Notes: a model not told the origin generated them from the letters alone. DNA of 64,000 nucleotides from Trebonia sp050013875 (GCA_050013875.1 JBEKEK010000008.1:26782-90781), one strand, 5' to 3'; shown: positions 8,487 through 16,832, counted from the first letter of the stretch. Program-made: numbers and translations.

Positions 8487-9298
8487 GCCGCCCGCTCGTC
8501 ATCGACGCCCACTGCCACGCCGGGCTGGGCGACGGCTTCCGCGGGCCGTGGGACACCGAAGCCCGCCTTGACGCCTACCTTGAGCGCATGGCCAGGGCGG
8601 ACATCGACCGCACAGTGGTTTTCCCGGTCTTCAACAACGACTACGCGGCGGCCAACAACCGCCTCGCCCGGATCGTCGCCCGCGAGCCGGGCCGGCTGAT
8701 CGGATTCGCGGCGGTCAACCCGACCCGCGACGCGGGCCGGACCATGCGGATGATCGGCCGTGCGGTGGAGGTCCACGGCTTCCGCGGGATCAAAGTGCAC
8801 GGCATGGATTCCTTCCCCGGGCGGGAAGTGTGCGCGGCGGCCCAGCGCTGGGGCCTGCCGGTCCTGGTCGACGTGGTCAGGCGCACGGCCGCCATCGAGA
8901 TGCTGGCCACCCAGTACCCGGATGTCAACTTCATCGTCCCCCACCTGGGCGGCTTCGCCGATGACTGGATGGTCCACTTGCAGGTCATCGACCAGCTCGT
9001 CCGCTTCCCCAACGTGTACGCCGACACCAGCGGCGTCCGCTACTTCGATGCGCTGGTCGAAGCGGTGCGCCGGGCAGGGCCGGAAAAGCTCGTCTTCGGC
9101 TCTGACGGACCGCAGCTTCATCCGGGAGTTGAGCTGTACAAGATCCGGGTCATGGGCCTGCCAGCGGCAGCGCAGGCGCTGGTCACCGGCGGCAATATCG
9201 CCAGGCTGCTTGGCCCGGGCGCGCCGTCGTCACCCGGGCCGCGTGTTCGCGGTAGCCGCCCGCGGCCTGGGCTGAAAGGCCGGCTGGCCGGCGTATAG
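8483..9298 (+). CDS. Amidohydrolase (TIM-barrel metal-dependent hydrolase)
   Basis: 271 aa. Metal-site signatures of the amidohydrolase_2 group are visible: HxH near the N-terminus (IDAHCHAG, H10 and H12), a lysine/histidine strand (FRGIKVHGMDSF), FIVPHLGGF and a late aspartate in VFGSDGPQ. The family covers decarboxylases and hydrolases of small carbonyl or ring substrates; specificity cannot be read here. A proline/arginine-rich C-terminal extension (PGAPSSPGPRVRGSRPRPG) follows the barrel. It overlaps the M20 gene by 4 nt (ATGA), so the two are translationally coupled and probably act in sequence. It is the last gene of the operon; about 120 nt of non-coding DNA follow. Confidence 0.9.
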   Translation: MSRPLVIDAHCHAGLGDGFRGPWDTEARLDAYLERMARADIDRTVVFPVFNNDYAAANNRLARIVAREPGRLIGFAAVNPTRDAGRTMRMIGRAVEVHGFRGIKVHGMDSFPGREVCAAAQRWGLPVLVDVVRRTAAIEMLATQYPDVNFIVPHLGGFADDWMVHLQVIDQLVRFPNVYADTSGVRYFDALVEAVRRAGPEKLVFGSDGPQLHPGVELYKIRVMGLPAAAQALVTGGNIARLLGPGAPSSPGPRVRGSRPRPGLKGRLAGV

Positions 9299-9319
9299 CG
9301 AATGCTCGGCTAGCTCGCG

Positions 9320-9333
9320 GGTACCCGGGTACC
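9320..9333. repeat. Perfect 14-bp palindrome
   Basis: GGTACCCGGGTACC is fully self-complementary. It lies between the end of the eight-gene operon and the F420-type gene region, so it may be an operator for the downstream transcript. No regulator can be assigned. Confidence 0.4.
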
Positions 9334-9417
9334 TCCATTGCCAGGCGCGGCCGACGGGTCCATACTCCGCCCGAGCGCTCATTTGACCGCTGCCAGGGAA
9401 TCGCCCGAGGAGGAGAT

Positions 9418-9534
9418 ATGCCGGACCGGATCCTGACCAGCGACGCGGGCAGCCTGCCACGGCCGCAGGACCTGATCGCGCTCAACGAGCGACGCGAGTC
9501 GGGCGACTTCACCGCGGCCACGAAGGACACATGA
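9418..9534 (+). pseudogene. Remnant of MetE-like gene (N-terminal 38 codons)
   Basis: Behind a good ribosome site (GAGGAGGAG), 38 codons read MPDRILTSDAGSLPRP and continue for about 20 more codons. This matches the first residues of the intact MetE-like protein at 10649 (MPDRILTSHAGSLPRP), then stops. Even the leader is alike, with purine-rich AGGAGGAGA before the ATG in both. The TGA overlaps the ATG of the next gene (ATGA). The simplest reading is a partial duplication whose remainder was replaced by the oxidoreductase gene. It may now serve as a translated leader that couples ribosomes into the next gene, which is inference. Confidence 0.7.
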
Positions 9535-9986
9535 TCGAGCGTCCGGATCCAGTCCGCCGGAACTGGCCAGTGCGGAGCCTCCTGAGGCAGGCCCACGCGG
9601 CCCTGTACCGGGCGACGGGGGGCCGGATCGGCCATCACGTCCCTGGCCATCCGCCGATGCTGCTGCTGGCCCATGTCGGAGCCAAGAGCGGCAAGAGGCG
9701 GACCTCGGGGCTGACCTACCTGCCGTACGACGGAAGCTTCGTCGTCGTCGGCAGCAATGGCGGGGGCGCGCGCAGCCCTGGCTGGGTCTACAACCTGCGC
9801 GCCTTCCCCGATGCCGAGGTCCAGGTGGGGCCGGACAAGATCCAGGTCCATGCGCGGGAGGCGGACGACGGTGAACGCCAGCGCCTGTGGCCGGAGGCAG
9901 CCAGGTATCACCCTGCCTGGGGGCGATTCCAGCAGCGCACCCTGCGCACGCTCCCAATCGTCATCCTCGCGCCCCGACGGGGGTAA
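9531..9986 (+). CDS. Nitroreductase/deazaflavin (F420)-dependent oxidoreductase family
   Basis: 151 aa, typical length for the split-beta-barrel Ddn/F420-dependent nitroreductase family. Family signatures include LYRATGGRIGHHVPG, MLLLAHVGAKSGKRRTSGLTYL and the core GSFVVVGSNGGGARSPGWVYNLRAFPDAEVQVG. The family binds the deazaflavin F420 and reduces quinones, nitro groups or unsaturated bonds. The actual substrate cannot be inferred. Translation starts inside the MetE-like remnant through an ATGA overlap, so no separate ribosome site is needed. The protein has no signal peptide and is probably cytoplasmic or peripheral. It stands alone, followed by a convergent membrane-protein gene. Confidence 0.88.
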   Translation: MIERPDPVRRNWPVRSLLRQAHAALYRATGGRIGHHVPGHPPMLLLAHVGAKSGKRRTSGLTYLPYDGSFVVVGSNGGGARSPGWVYNLRAFPDAEVQVGPDKIQVHAREADDGERQRLWPEAARYHPAWGRFQQRTLRTLPIVILAPRRG

Positions 9987-10015
9987 TCCGGTCCCGTTCC
10001 GCGGCCGCGTCGCTT

Positions 10016-10444
10016 TCAGTCCGGAAAGCGGCGGCCGGGGCGGTCCGGGCGGAAGGGACCGACGCGGAAGATGGCCATGTTGATGACGACGATGGCGAAC
10101 CAGAGGGCGAGGATCGGCCAGGTTCCCTCTTCGTGGCCGGCGATGACGCCCGACGTGATCGCGCCGATCACCATGGAACCGAAGGCCAGGATGGTCTGTT
10201 GCCAGGAGACCGGGCCGCTCGGGTGAGCGGCAGGCCGGTGCCGCATGTCCGCGCTGCCCGCGCCGTCGGCCGCTGACTGGCCGACCCGCTGGTGCAGGGA
10301 GATGCGCTCGTCGACGCGACGGTCGACCTCGGCGCCGATCCGCTCGACCAGGCCCGCCGCTATCGCGTCGTCATAGCCGCCGCTGAGGTCGCGGTGTGCC
10401 CCGACCGACGCGGCGATTTCCTGTTCCCTGCCCGTGTTCAGCAC
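10016..10444 (-). CDS. Small membrane protein with conserved N-terminal helix
   Basis: 142 aa when started at the GTG at 10444; the reading frame stays open upstream, but that extension is Pro/Arg-rich and looks non-coding. The N-terminal part (NTGREQEIAASVGAHRDL, then YDDAIAAGLVERI and EVDRRVDERI) is a pattern I associate with short actinobacterial membrane proteins. It is followed by two predicted transmembrane helices (QTILAFGSMVIGAITSGV and WPILALWFAIVVINMAIF) and a short basic tail. The role is unknown. It is convergent with the F420-type gene and divergent from the MetE-like gene; the 204 nt upstream form a shared control region. Confidence 0.7.
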   Translation of the reverse strand: MLNTGREQEIAASVGAHRDLSGGYDDAIAAGLVERIGAEVDRRVDERISLHQRVGQSAADGAGSADMRHRPAAHPSGPVSWQQTILAFGSMVIGAITSGVIAGHEEGTWPILALWFAIVVINMAIFRVGPFRPDRPGRRFPD

Positions 10445-10648
10445 AGGAGAAACGCTACGGAGCGGCGGGCAGCTAGCCAATCGGGGCAACACCCCAGATC
10501 GAGGTGGGGCCAGCCCTACCGGTCGATGACCGCGAGGATGCTCGTGCGGAGCCACCGGTGGCATCGCATATTGCGCGGGCTTGACGGCGCGCTCATACTC
10601 AGCGCGGGGATGATCGTCGCCGTCGGGGAATTCTCAAGGAGGAGAAAA

Positions 10649-11854
10649 ATGCCGGACCGGATCTTGACCAGCCACGCCGGGAGCCTGCCGAGGCCGGACA
10701 GCCTGATCAGCCTCAATGAGTTGCGCGCGGCGGGCGAGTTCACCGACGAGGAGGCGTACCGGGCGGAGCTGAGCTCCGCGGTCACCGACGTGGTCGCGCA
10801 CCAGCACGAGATCGGGATCGACCTGGTCAACGACGGCGAGTACGGCCACTCGATGGGCCAGCGGTACGACTACGGCCCCTGGTGGACGTACGTCTTCCAG
10901 CGCCTGTCCGGGCTTGAACTGTCACAGCTGGACATTGGCGCGATCGCGCAGGCGAAGGCCAGACCCGGCCAGATCACGCTGGCGAGCTTCGGCGAACGGC
11001 GGGACTGGCAGCGGTTCGCCGAGGCTTACGGTGACCCGAGCTCCGGCGCCGCGCTGCCCAACCGGGCGGCGGTGGCACCGGTCTGCCGCGGGCCGGTCAG
11101 CTACCAGGGCCAGGATGCCGTGCAGCGCGACATCGCGGACCTCAAGGCGGCCCTCGCCGCGGCCGGGCTAACCGACGGATTCCTGAACTCGGTCGCTCCC
11201 GGCAGCTGCGCGCGGTTCGGCAACGAGTACTACGCCGACGACGAGGAGCAGCTGCAGGCGTGCGCGGACGCGATGCGGGAGGAGTACACCGCGATCATCG
11301 AGTCGGGTCTCGGCCTGCAGCTCGACGACCCCGCGATCGCGGAGAACTGGGACCAGATCAACCCTGCCCCGACGGTCGAAGAGTACCGTCGGTTCACCCG
11401 GCTGCGGATCGAGGCACTCAACCACGCCATCCGCGGTCTGCCAGCCGAACGGATCCGCTTCCACCTGTGCTGGGGCAGCTGGCACGGCCCGCACACCACC
11501 GACATACCGATGGCCGACATCGTCGACCTGATGCTCGAGGTCAACGCGGGCGCCTACTCGTTCGAGGCGGCCAACGTCCGGCACGAGCACGAGTGGAAGG
11601 TCTGGCGGGACGTCAAGCTGCCCGACGGCAAGGTCATCCTGCCCGGCGTCGTCAGCCACTCCACCAACGTGGTCGAGCACCCGGAACTGGTCGCCGAGCG
11701 GATCATCCGGTTCGCCGAGGGTGTCGGCCGGGAGAACGTCGTCGCCTCGACCGACTGCGGCCTCGGCGGCCGGGTCCACCCGCAGATCGCCTGGGCGAAG
11801 CTCGACACGCTGGCCCGCGGCGCCCAACTCGCCACCGAGCAGCTCTGGGGCTGA
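10649..11854 (+). CDS. Cobalamin-independent methionine synthase (MetE C-terminal)-like protein
   Basis: 401 aa. The ATG at 10649 has a perfect AAGGAGGAG site; the open frame further upstream is not coding. Family marks are TSHAGSLPRP at the N-terminus, NDGEYGHSMG, VAPGSCARFGNEYY, and zinc ligands in HLCWGSWH and ASTDCGLGG with a glutamate in between. The length fits the short MetE-II/UROD-like family that lacks the N-terminal half of classical MetE. Members transfer methyl groups to thiols; some act on unusual substrates, so homocysteine is not certain. A partial copy of its 5' end sits 1.2 kb upstream. It is cytoplasmic and apparently monocistronic. Confidence 0.88.
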   Translation: MPDRILTSHAGSLPRPDSLISLNELRAAGEFTDEEAYRAELSSAVTDVVAHQHEIGIDLVNDGEYGHSMGQRYDYGPWWTYVFQRLSGLELSQLDIGAIAQAKARPGQITLASFGERRDWQRFAEAYGDPSSGAALPNRAAVAPVCRGPVSYQGQDAVQRDIADLKAALAAAGLTDGFLNSVAPGSCARFGNEYYADDEEQLQACADAMREEYTAIIESGLGLQLDDPAIAENWDQINPAPTVEEYRRFTRLRIEALNHAIRGLPAERIRFHLCWGSWHGPHTTDIPMADIVDLMLEVNAGAYSFEAANVRHEHEWKVWRDVKLPDGKVILPGVVSHSTNVVEHPELVAERIIRFAEGVGRENVVASTDCGLGGRVHPQIAWAKLDTLARGAQLATEQLWG

Positions 11855-11887
11855 TCACGGCGGGGGAGGGCCGGCTTCTCGGCCCGC

Positions 11888-12283
11888 CTATGACCGGGGC
11901 GGCAGTCGCTGCCCGACGTCGATTCGGTTGCCGTCGGGGTCGGCGAAGACGAACCCGCGCAGCCCGTAGTCAGCATCACGCAGACCCTTGATGATCCGGA
12001 CTCCGTTGGTGACCAGGTGATCATGGAGACTGGCTGCGTCGGCCACCATAAGGTGCGCGGTGTTGTGGCGGCCGCCCTTGTGGCCCCTAACGAGGGTCAG
12101 GTGCAGTTCGGCCGCGTCCCGCTCGAGGATCACGAATCCGATTGGGTCGCCGTTGGTGAAGGTCACTGACATCCCCAGGATGTCCCGGTAGAAGCCAAGT
12201 GCCCCGGAAATGTCGCTCACGGGGACCGCGGCGGCGATGCGCCCAAAGGCGACACCGGGTCCATGAGGAGGGCTGTCGGCCAT
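11888..12283 (-). CDS. VOC (glyoxalase/bleomycin-resistance fold) protein
   Basis: 131 aa with a single VOC module: AAAVPVSDISGALGFYRDILGM at the start of the first beta-alpha-beta unit, LHLTLVRGHKGGRHNTAHLMV in the middle and GLRGFVFADPDGNRIDVGQ at the end, which contains the usual metal-site glutamate region replaced by Asp in RIDVG. The family includes glyoxalase I, dioxygenases and drug-binding proteins; the function here is open. The gene faces the MetE-like gene tail to tail, with 33 nt between stops. Confidence 0.85.
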   Translation of the reverse strand: MADSPPHGPGVAFGRIAAAVPVSDISGALGFYRDILGMSVTFTNGDPIGFVILERDAAELHLTLVRGHKGGRHNTAHLMVADAASLHDHLVTNGVRIIKGLRDADYGLRGFVFADPDGNRIDVGQRLPPRS

Positions 12284-12444
12284 CTCGCTCCTTAAAGCAA
12301 TACTGATGCCGGCAGAGGCGATGCCCGCCAGGGCTGCTTGGCGCGGTGGCCTGTCCGCCTGATCTTAGTGGCTGGATACCCCACTGGCGATGCCGCCCGG
12401 GCGGAGCTGGGCAGGCAATCGCGTTTCACCTCCTAGACGGTCGT

Positions 12445-12461
12445 CGTATATTCGTTATATG
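12445..12461. promoter_or_regulatory. Candidate PaaX-type operator
   Basis: CGTATATTCGTTATATG is an AT-rich, imperfectly palindromic site in otherwise GC-rich DNA, 56 nt before the GTG of the monooxygenase gene. It resembles the ATTCR core described for PaaX boxes, and the operon it precedes ends with a PaaX-family gene. Assignment is inference. Confidence 0.4.
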
Positions 12462-12516
12462 TTGAGCGAAAGCCGTGGCCGCGCTGGGAGCCGCGGTAGG
12501 TGAGGAGGCGGGCATC

Positions 12517-14229
12517 GTGCGCATCACGGTGGTCGGCGGCGGCCCAGGCGGGCTGTTCTTCGCGACGCTCATCAAGCGCGCAGATCCGACGGCCGAAGTC
12601 ACCGTGTTCGAGCGCAATCGGGCCGACGACACGTTCGGCTTCGGTGTGGTGTTCTCCGACCGCACGCTGGCCGGGATCTACGAGGCCGATCCGGTGCTGC
12701 GCGAGGCGCTGACCGCCGGTGGCACGCACTGGGACGAGATCGAGGTCAGGCTCAAGGGCGAGCGGGTCCGCTGCGGCGGCAACGGGATGGCCGCCGTTGC
12801 GCGCAAGACGCTGCTCGCGCTCATGCAGGCGCGCGCCCGCGAGGTCGGGGTGGACCTGCGCTTCTCCACCGAAGTCAGCCTCGATGACCTGTCCGGCCAC
12901 GACCTCGTCGTCGCCGCCGACGGGACGGGATCGAGGACCCGTGACCGGCTGCTGGCCGACGGCGCGGACCTGGGCATGACGGTCGAGACCGCCAGCGCGA
13001 AGTTCATCTGGTTCGGCACGGATTACCTGTTCGACGGGCTGACCTTCGTGCACGAGCGCAGCCCGGACGGGGTGTTCGCGGTGCACGGCTACCCCATTTC
13101 CGGTGAGATGTCGACGTTCATCGTGGAGACCGACGAGGCGGCGTGGCGGCGGGCCGGCCTGGACGAGTTCGATGCGGAAGCGCAGCCGCGCGGCGCCAGC
13201 GACCTGGTCAGCAGGGAGTACCTGGAGAAGCTGTTCGCCGACCAGATCGACGGCGGGCGGCTGCTGGTCAACAACTCCCGCTGGGCCAGCTTCCGCACCC
13301 GCCGCACGAGGCGCTGGCAGGTGCTCCAGCCCTGGCCGGTGGCGCTGCTCGGCGACGCGGTGCACACCGCGCACTTCTCCGTCGGCTCCGGCACCAAGAT
13401 GGCGATGGAGGACGCAGTCGAGCTGGCACGCGCCCTCACCGAACACCCCGGCGACCTCGCCGCCGCGCTCGCCGCCTATGAGCAGGCCGCCCAGCCGTCG
13501 GTGCGGCGCATCCAGGACTCCGCCCGGCCGAGCCTGGCCTGGTGGGAGCATTTCGGCCGCTACTACGAGGAGTTCGCCCCCTGGCAGTTCGGCTACCACT
13601 TCCTGTCCCGCAGCATCAGCGACGCCCGGCTAGCGCGCCGCGCCCCGGAGTTCGTCGCCGCCAGTCACCGCGGCTGGATCGCGGCGCATGGCACGGAGCC
13701 CCTTGATACCCCGTTCGTCGCCGGCGGCTGGTCGGCGCCGACGCGGCTGCTGACCGTCACCGCCGCACCCGACGGACGGCCGCGCGAGGTCGTCGGTGGC
13801 TCCGACACACTGCCGCTTACGCCGGAGTCGGAGTTCCTCTCGGCAGCTGAGTCTGAATCGGATTCGGCGTCGCAATCCTCGTCGGCGTCCGTGCCGGAAT
13901 CCGCATCGGCAGCTGCGTCGCCGAACCGCGGCGAGCAGGGGTCGGAACCGTGGGGAGCGGTGCTGGCTGCCCCGGCCGACGAGGCTGGCCTGCCCGACGT
14001 GTTCTCCCGGCTCGCCGAGCTCGGCCGCCTGGCCAGTCCGCCGGTTCTAGTCGCCGTGTATGGCGGCACGGCCCTGACCCGGACGCTGGTCTGCGAGCAG
14101 GCGCGGATGCACGACCGCCTCCCCGCTCTGCTTGTCGACCCCGCGGCGGGCTTCGACGAGGCCGGCCGCGACCGGGCGGTGACTACGGTGCTTTCCGGCC
14201 GAGCGGACGCGGTCGGGGTCGCCGAATGA
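12517..14229 (+). CDS. FAD monooxygenase, salicylyl-CoA 5-hydroxylase-like, with degenerate C-terminus
   Basis: 570 aa from the GTG at 12517, preceded by GAGGAGG; an in-frame GTG at 12475 is less likely. The N-terminal FAD domain has VGGGPGGLFFATLI (GxGxxG), the NAD/FAD loop GTGSRTRDRL and the late FAD motif LLGDAVHTAHFSVGSGTKMAMEDA. This pattern belongs to the group acting on aryl-CoA thioesters (salicylyl-CoA or 2-aminobenzoyl-CoA). A Ser/Glu linker (about 440-475, with SESDSASQSSSAS) leads to about 90 residues resembling the end of an Old-Yellow-type domain (VAVYGGTALTRTL, SGRADAVGVAE). Bifunctional relatives carry a full flavin reductase there, so it appears truncated. It lies upstream of the aryl ligase and PaaX genes. 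Confidence 0.82.
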   Translation: MRITVVGGGPGGLFFATLIKRADPTAEVTVFERNRADDTFGFGVVFSDRTLAGIYEADPVLREALTAGGTHWDEIEVRLKGERVRCGGNGMAAVARKTLLALMQARAREVGVDLRFSTEVSLDDLSGHDLVVAADGTGSRTRDRLLADGADLGMTVETASAKFIWFGTDYLFDGLTFVHERSPDGVFAVHGYPISGEMSTFIVETDEAAWRRAGLDEFDAEAQPRGASDLVSREYLEKLFADQIDGGRLLVNNSRWASFRTRRTRRWQVLQPWPVALLGDAVHTAHFSVGSGTKMAMEDAVELARALTEHPGDLAAALAAYEQAAQPSVRRIQDSARPSLAWWEHFGRYYEEFAPWQFGYHFLSRSISDARLARRAPEFVAASHRGWIAAHGTEPLDTPFVAGGWSAPTRLLTVTAAPDGRPREVVGGSDTLPLTPESEFLSAAESESDSASQSSSASVPESASAAASPNRGEQGSEPWGAVLAAPADEAGLPDVFSRLAELGRLASPPVLVAVYGGTALTRTLVCEQARMHDRLPALLVDPAAGFDEAGRDRAVTTVLSGRADAVGVAE

Positions 14230-14262
14230 CTCGCGAGAACAGCGTCCGCAGGGAGGCCGGCG

Positions 14263-16038
14263 ATGCCCGCTCCCATCAGTGACGGCACGGTGCCGTGGCC
14301 GCCCGAGGTAGCCAGGGATTACGTCGCCAAGGGCTACTGGGCCGGTGTCCCACTCGGCCTGCTGCTGCGCGAGGCCGCCGGCCGCCGCCCCGAAGCGCCC
14401 GCCCTGAGCGACCCGGCCACCGGGATCCGCCTCACCCACGCGGAGCTCGCCAGCCGCGCCGAGTCCGCCGCGGCGGGACTGCTCGATCTCGGCCTGCGGC
14501 AAGGCGACCGGATCATCGTGCAGCTCGGGAACGGGTGGGAGTTCGTTGTGCTCACCCTGGCCTGCCTGCAGGCGGGCATCGTTCCGGTCATGGCACTGCC
14601 GGCCCACCGCCGCACCGAGCTGTCCTACCTGGCCATCCAGGCCGAAGCGACCGCCATCGCCGTGACCGGCCGGATCCGCGGTTTCGACCACGAGGCCCTC
14701 GCGCACGAGCTGGCCGACGAGGTCACCAGCGTCACCGGCGGACCCTGGCATGTCCTGGTCGCCGGCGCTGACGGCATCGCCGGCAACGGCACCGACGCCG
14801 ACCGGACGAGCGGTAGCGATACCGGCCACAGCACAGCGGCGAGCATCGACCTCCGCGCCCTGTGCGGGCCCGGCGAGGACCCCGGTGCCGACCGCAAGCG
14901 GCTCGACCAGGTCCACGTCGGCAGCGGGGACGTCGCCGTCTTCCTGCTCTCCGGCGGCACCACCGGTCTGCCCAAGCTGATCGCGCGCACGCACGACGAC
15001 TACGCCTACAACGCCCGCGGCAGTGCCGAAATGGCAGCTCTCGACGCCGACAGCGGCTACCTGGTGAGCCTCCCGGCCGGTCACAACTTCCCGCTCGCGT
15101 GCCCCGGCATCCTCGGCACCCTGCTGGCCGGCGGCCGCGTCGTCACGCTGCCCTCACCGGAGCCTGCCCGCGCGTTCGCGACCATCGAGGCCGAGGGCGT
15201 CACGCACACCGCCGTGGTCCCCGCGGTGGCCGCCCGCTGGCTTGAGTACGCCGCCAGCCAGCCCGAGCACGCCGACCAGCTGGCCACCCTCCGCGTGCTG
15301 CAGGTCGGCGGCGCGCGCCTGCCCGACGAGCTGGCCAGGAAGGTACGCCCGGTCATGCACGCCACCCTGCAGCAGGTCTTCGGCATGGCCGAGGGGCTGC
15401 TCAACTACACCCGACTCGACGACCCCGACGAGGTCATCTGCGCCACCCAGGGCCGCCCGATGAGCCCCGGCGACGAGGTACGCCTCGTCGACGAGCTCGA
15501 CCGGGACGTCCCCGCGGGCGAGCCTGGATCGCTGCTCACCCGCGGCCCTTACACTCCGCGCGGCTACTACAAGGCGGCCGAGCAGAACGCCGGTGCCTTC
15601 ACCAGCGACGGCTGGTACCGCTCGGGCGACATCTGCCGGCGAACCGCCGACGGCAACCTGATCGTCGAGGGCCGCGACAAGGACATGATCAACCGGGGCG
15701 GCGAGAAGATCTCCTCCGAGGAGGTCGAGAACCTGGTGTACAAGCTCACCGGTGCCGCCCAGGTCGCGGCGGTGGCTATGCCGGATCAGCTGCTCAGCGA
15801 GCGGCTCTGCGTGTACGTCGTCCCCCGGCCTGGCCAGTCGCTCACCCTCGATGAGATCCGGGCGGCGATGGACGCGGTGGGCGTCGCCCGGTTCAAGTTC
15901 CCCGAGCGCCTCGAGATCGTCGCCGAGCTGCCGTCGACCAAGGTGGGAAAGATCGACAAGAAAGCGCTTCGCGCCGACATCGCCCGGCGCATCGACGCGG
16001 AGTCGGCCGCGCGAACTGACGGTGGTCCGCGCCGGTGA
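14263..16038 (+). CDS. Aryl-AMP/aryl-CoA ligase (EntE/DhbE/SdgA type)
   Basis: 591 aa. The ATG is preceded by GGGAGG. Adenylation-enzyme motifs: P-loop-like FLLSGGTTGLPK, then QVFGMAEGLLNYTRLDDP, the hinge region SGDICRRTADGNLIVEGRDKD, the loop GGEKISSEEVENLVY and the catalytic lysine in TKVGKIDKKALR. The sequence resembles 2,3-dihydroxybenzoate-AMP ligases, a group that also includes salicylate-activating enzymes of Streptomyces catabolism. An insertion of about 45 residues, rich in Asp, Gly, Thr and Ser (about 165-215), is unusual. It activates an aromatic acid as AMP ester or CoA thioester for the neighbouring hydroxylase. The stop overlaps the GTG of the PaaX gene. Confidence 0.88.
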   Translation: MPAPISDGTVPWPPEVARDYVAKGYWAGVPLGLLLREAAGRRPEAPALSDPATGIRLTHAELASRAESAAAGLLDLGLRQGDRIIVQLGNGWEFVVLTLACLQAGIVPVMALPAHRRTELSYLAIQAEATAIAVTGRIRGFDHEALAHELADEVTSVTGGPWHVLVAGADGIAGNGTDADRTSGSDTGHSTAASIDLRALCGPGEDPGADRKRLDQVHVGSGDVAVFLLSGGTTGLPKLIARTHDDYAYNARGSAEMAALDADSGYLVSLPAGHNFPLACPGILGTLLAGGRVVTLPSPEPARAFATIEAEGVTHTAVVPAVAARWLEYAASQPEHADQLATLRVLQVGGARLPDELARKVRPVMHATLQQVFGMAEGLLNYTRLDDPDEVICATQGRPMSPGDEVRLVDELDRDVPAGEPGSLLTRGPYTPRGYYKAAEQNAGAFTSDGWYRSGDICRRTADGNLIVEGRDKDMINRGGEKISSEEVENLVYKLTGAAQVAAVAMPDQLLSERLCVYVVPRPGQSLTLDEIRAAMDAVGVARFKFPERLEIVAELPSTKVGKIDKKALRADIARRIDAESAARTDGGPRR

Positions 16039-16832
16039 AACCCCGATCGATCGTCTTCGACCTGTTCGGCGACTACGTCAGGTACCGCGGCGGCGTTGCC
16101 CGGCTGCGCACGCTGACCGCCCTGATGAGCTGCTTCGGCGTCAACGGGGCGACCGCCCGGGTGGTCATCGCGCGGCTGCGGAACGAGGGCTGGTTCGAGG
16201 TGCGCAGGGACGGCCGGGAGTCGCTGTACGCGCTCAACGCCAAGAGCCTGCGACTGCTCGACGAAGGCCGCGCGCGGATCTTCGAGCGGGAGCGCGACGA
16301 CTGGGACCGCCACTGGCACCTGGTCATCTACTCGGTGCCGGAGATCAGGCGCGAGGTGCGCGACCACGTGCGCAAGGAACTCGCATGGCTCGGCTTCGGC
16401 CCGCTCGCCCCGTCCACCTACGTCAGCCCGCACGACCGCCTGCGGCAGGTCGCAGCGAGCCTCGCCGACCAGCCCGAGGTGCGCCTGGACATGCTCCGCT
16501 GCCAGTCCGGCGGGCTGGCGGTCGACCGTGAGATGGCCGCCCGCTGCTGGGATCTCGGCGAGCTCAACGCCGACTACCAGGCCCTGCTGGGGGAGTACCG
16601 CTCGCGGCTGCCCGATTACCTGGCCGGCCTGCTGAGCCCGCGGGAGGCCCTGGTCGAGCGGATGCGGCTGACCCATGACTACCGGAAGTTCCCCTTCCGC
16701 GACCCGGACCTGCCGGTCGAGCTGCTGCCGGACGGGTGGGTGGGCCGGGCCGCGCACGAGATGTTCCTGCGGGCGCACGAGCTGCTGCGGGCCCCGGCCG
16801 AGAAGTTCTACGACGAGGTCGCCGGCGGATGA
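16035..16832 (+). CDS. PaaX-family transcriptional regulator
   Basis: 265 aa, GTG start overlapping the ligase stop (GTGA). The N-terminal winged helix (SIVFDLFGDYVRYRGG, then VNGATARVVIARLRNEGWFEV and REGRESLY-like RDGRESLYALN) and the central PaaX domain (RHWHLVIYSVPEIRREVRDHVRKELAWLGFGPLAPSTYVSP) are both present. Members repress aromatic degradation operons and are released by an aryl-CoA thioester such as phenylacetyl-CoA. Co-transcription with a ligase and an aryl-CoA hydroxylase fits feedback control by the ligase product. The candidate operator is at 12445-12461. Confidence 0.93.
   Translation: MKPRSIVFDLFGDYVRYRGGVARLRTLTALMSCFGVNGATARVVIARLRNEGWFEVRRDGRESLYALNAKSLRLLDEGRARIFERERDDWDRHWHLVIYSVPEIRREVRDHVRKELAWLGFGPLAPSTYVSPHDRLRQVAASLADQPEVRLDMLRCQSGGLAVDREMAARCWDLGELNADYQALLGEYRSRLPDYLAGLLSPREALVERMRLTHDYRKFPFRDPDLPVELLPDGWVGRAAHEMFLRAHELLRAPAEKFYDEVAGG

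Noticed and set aside
19..9298. Extracellular contractile injection system
   Set aside because: Acidic repeat proteins occur near some such loci, but no tube, sheath, baseplate or AAA ATPase gene is present.
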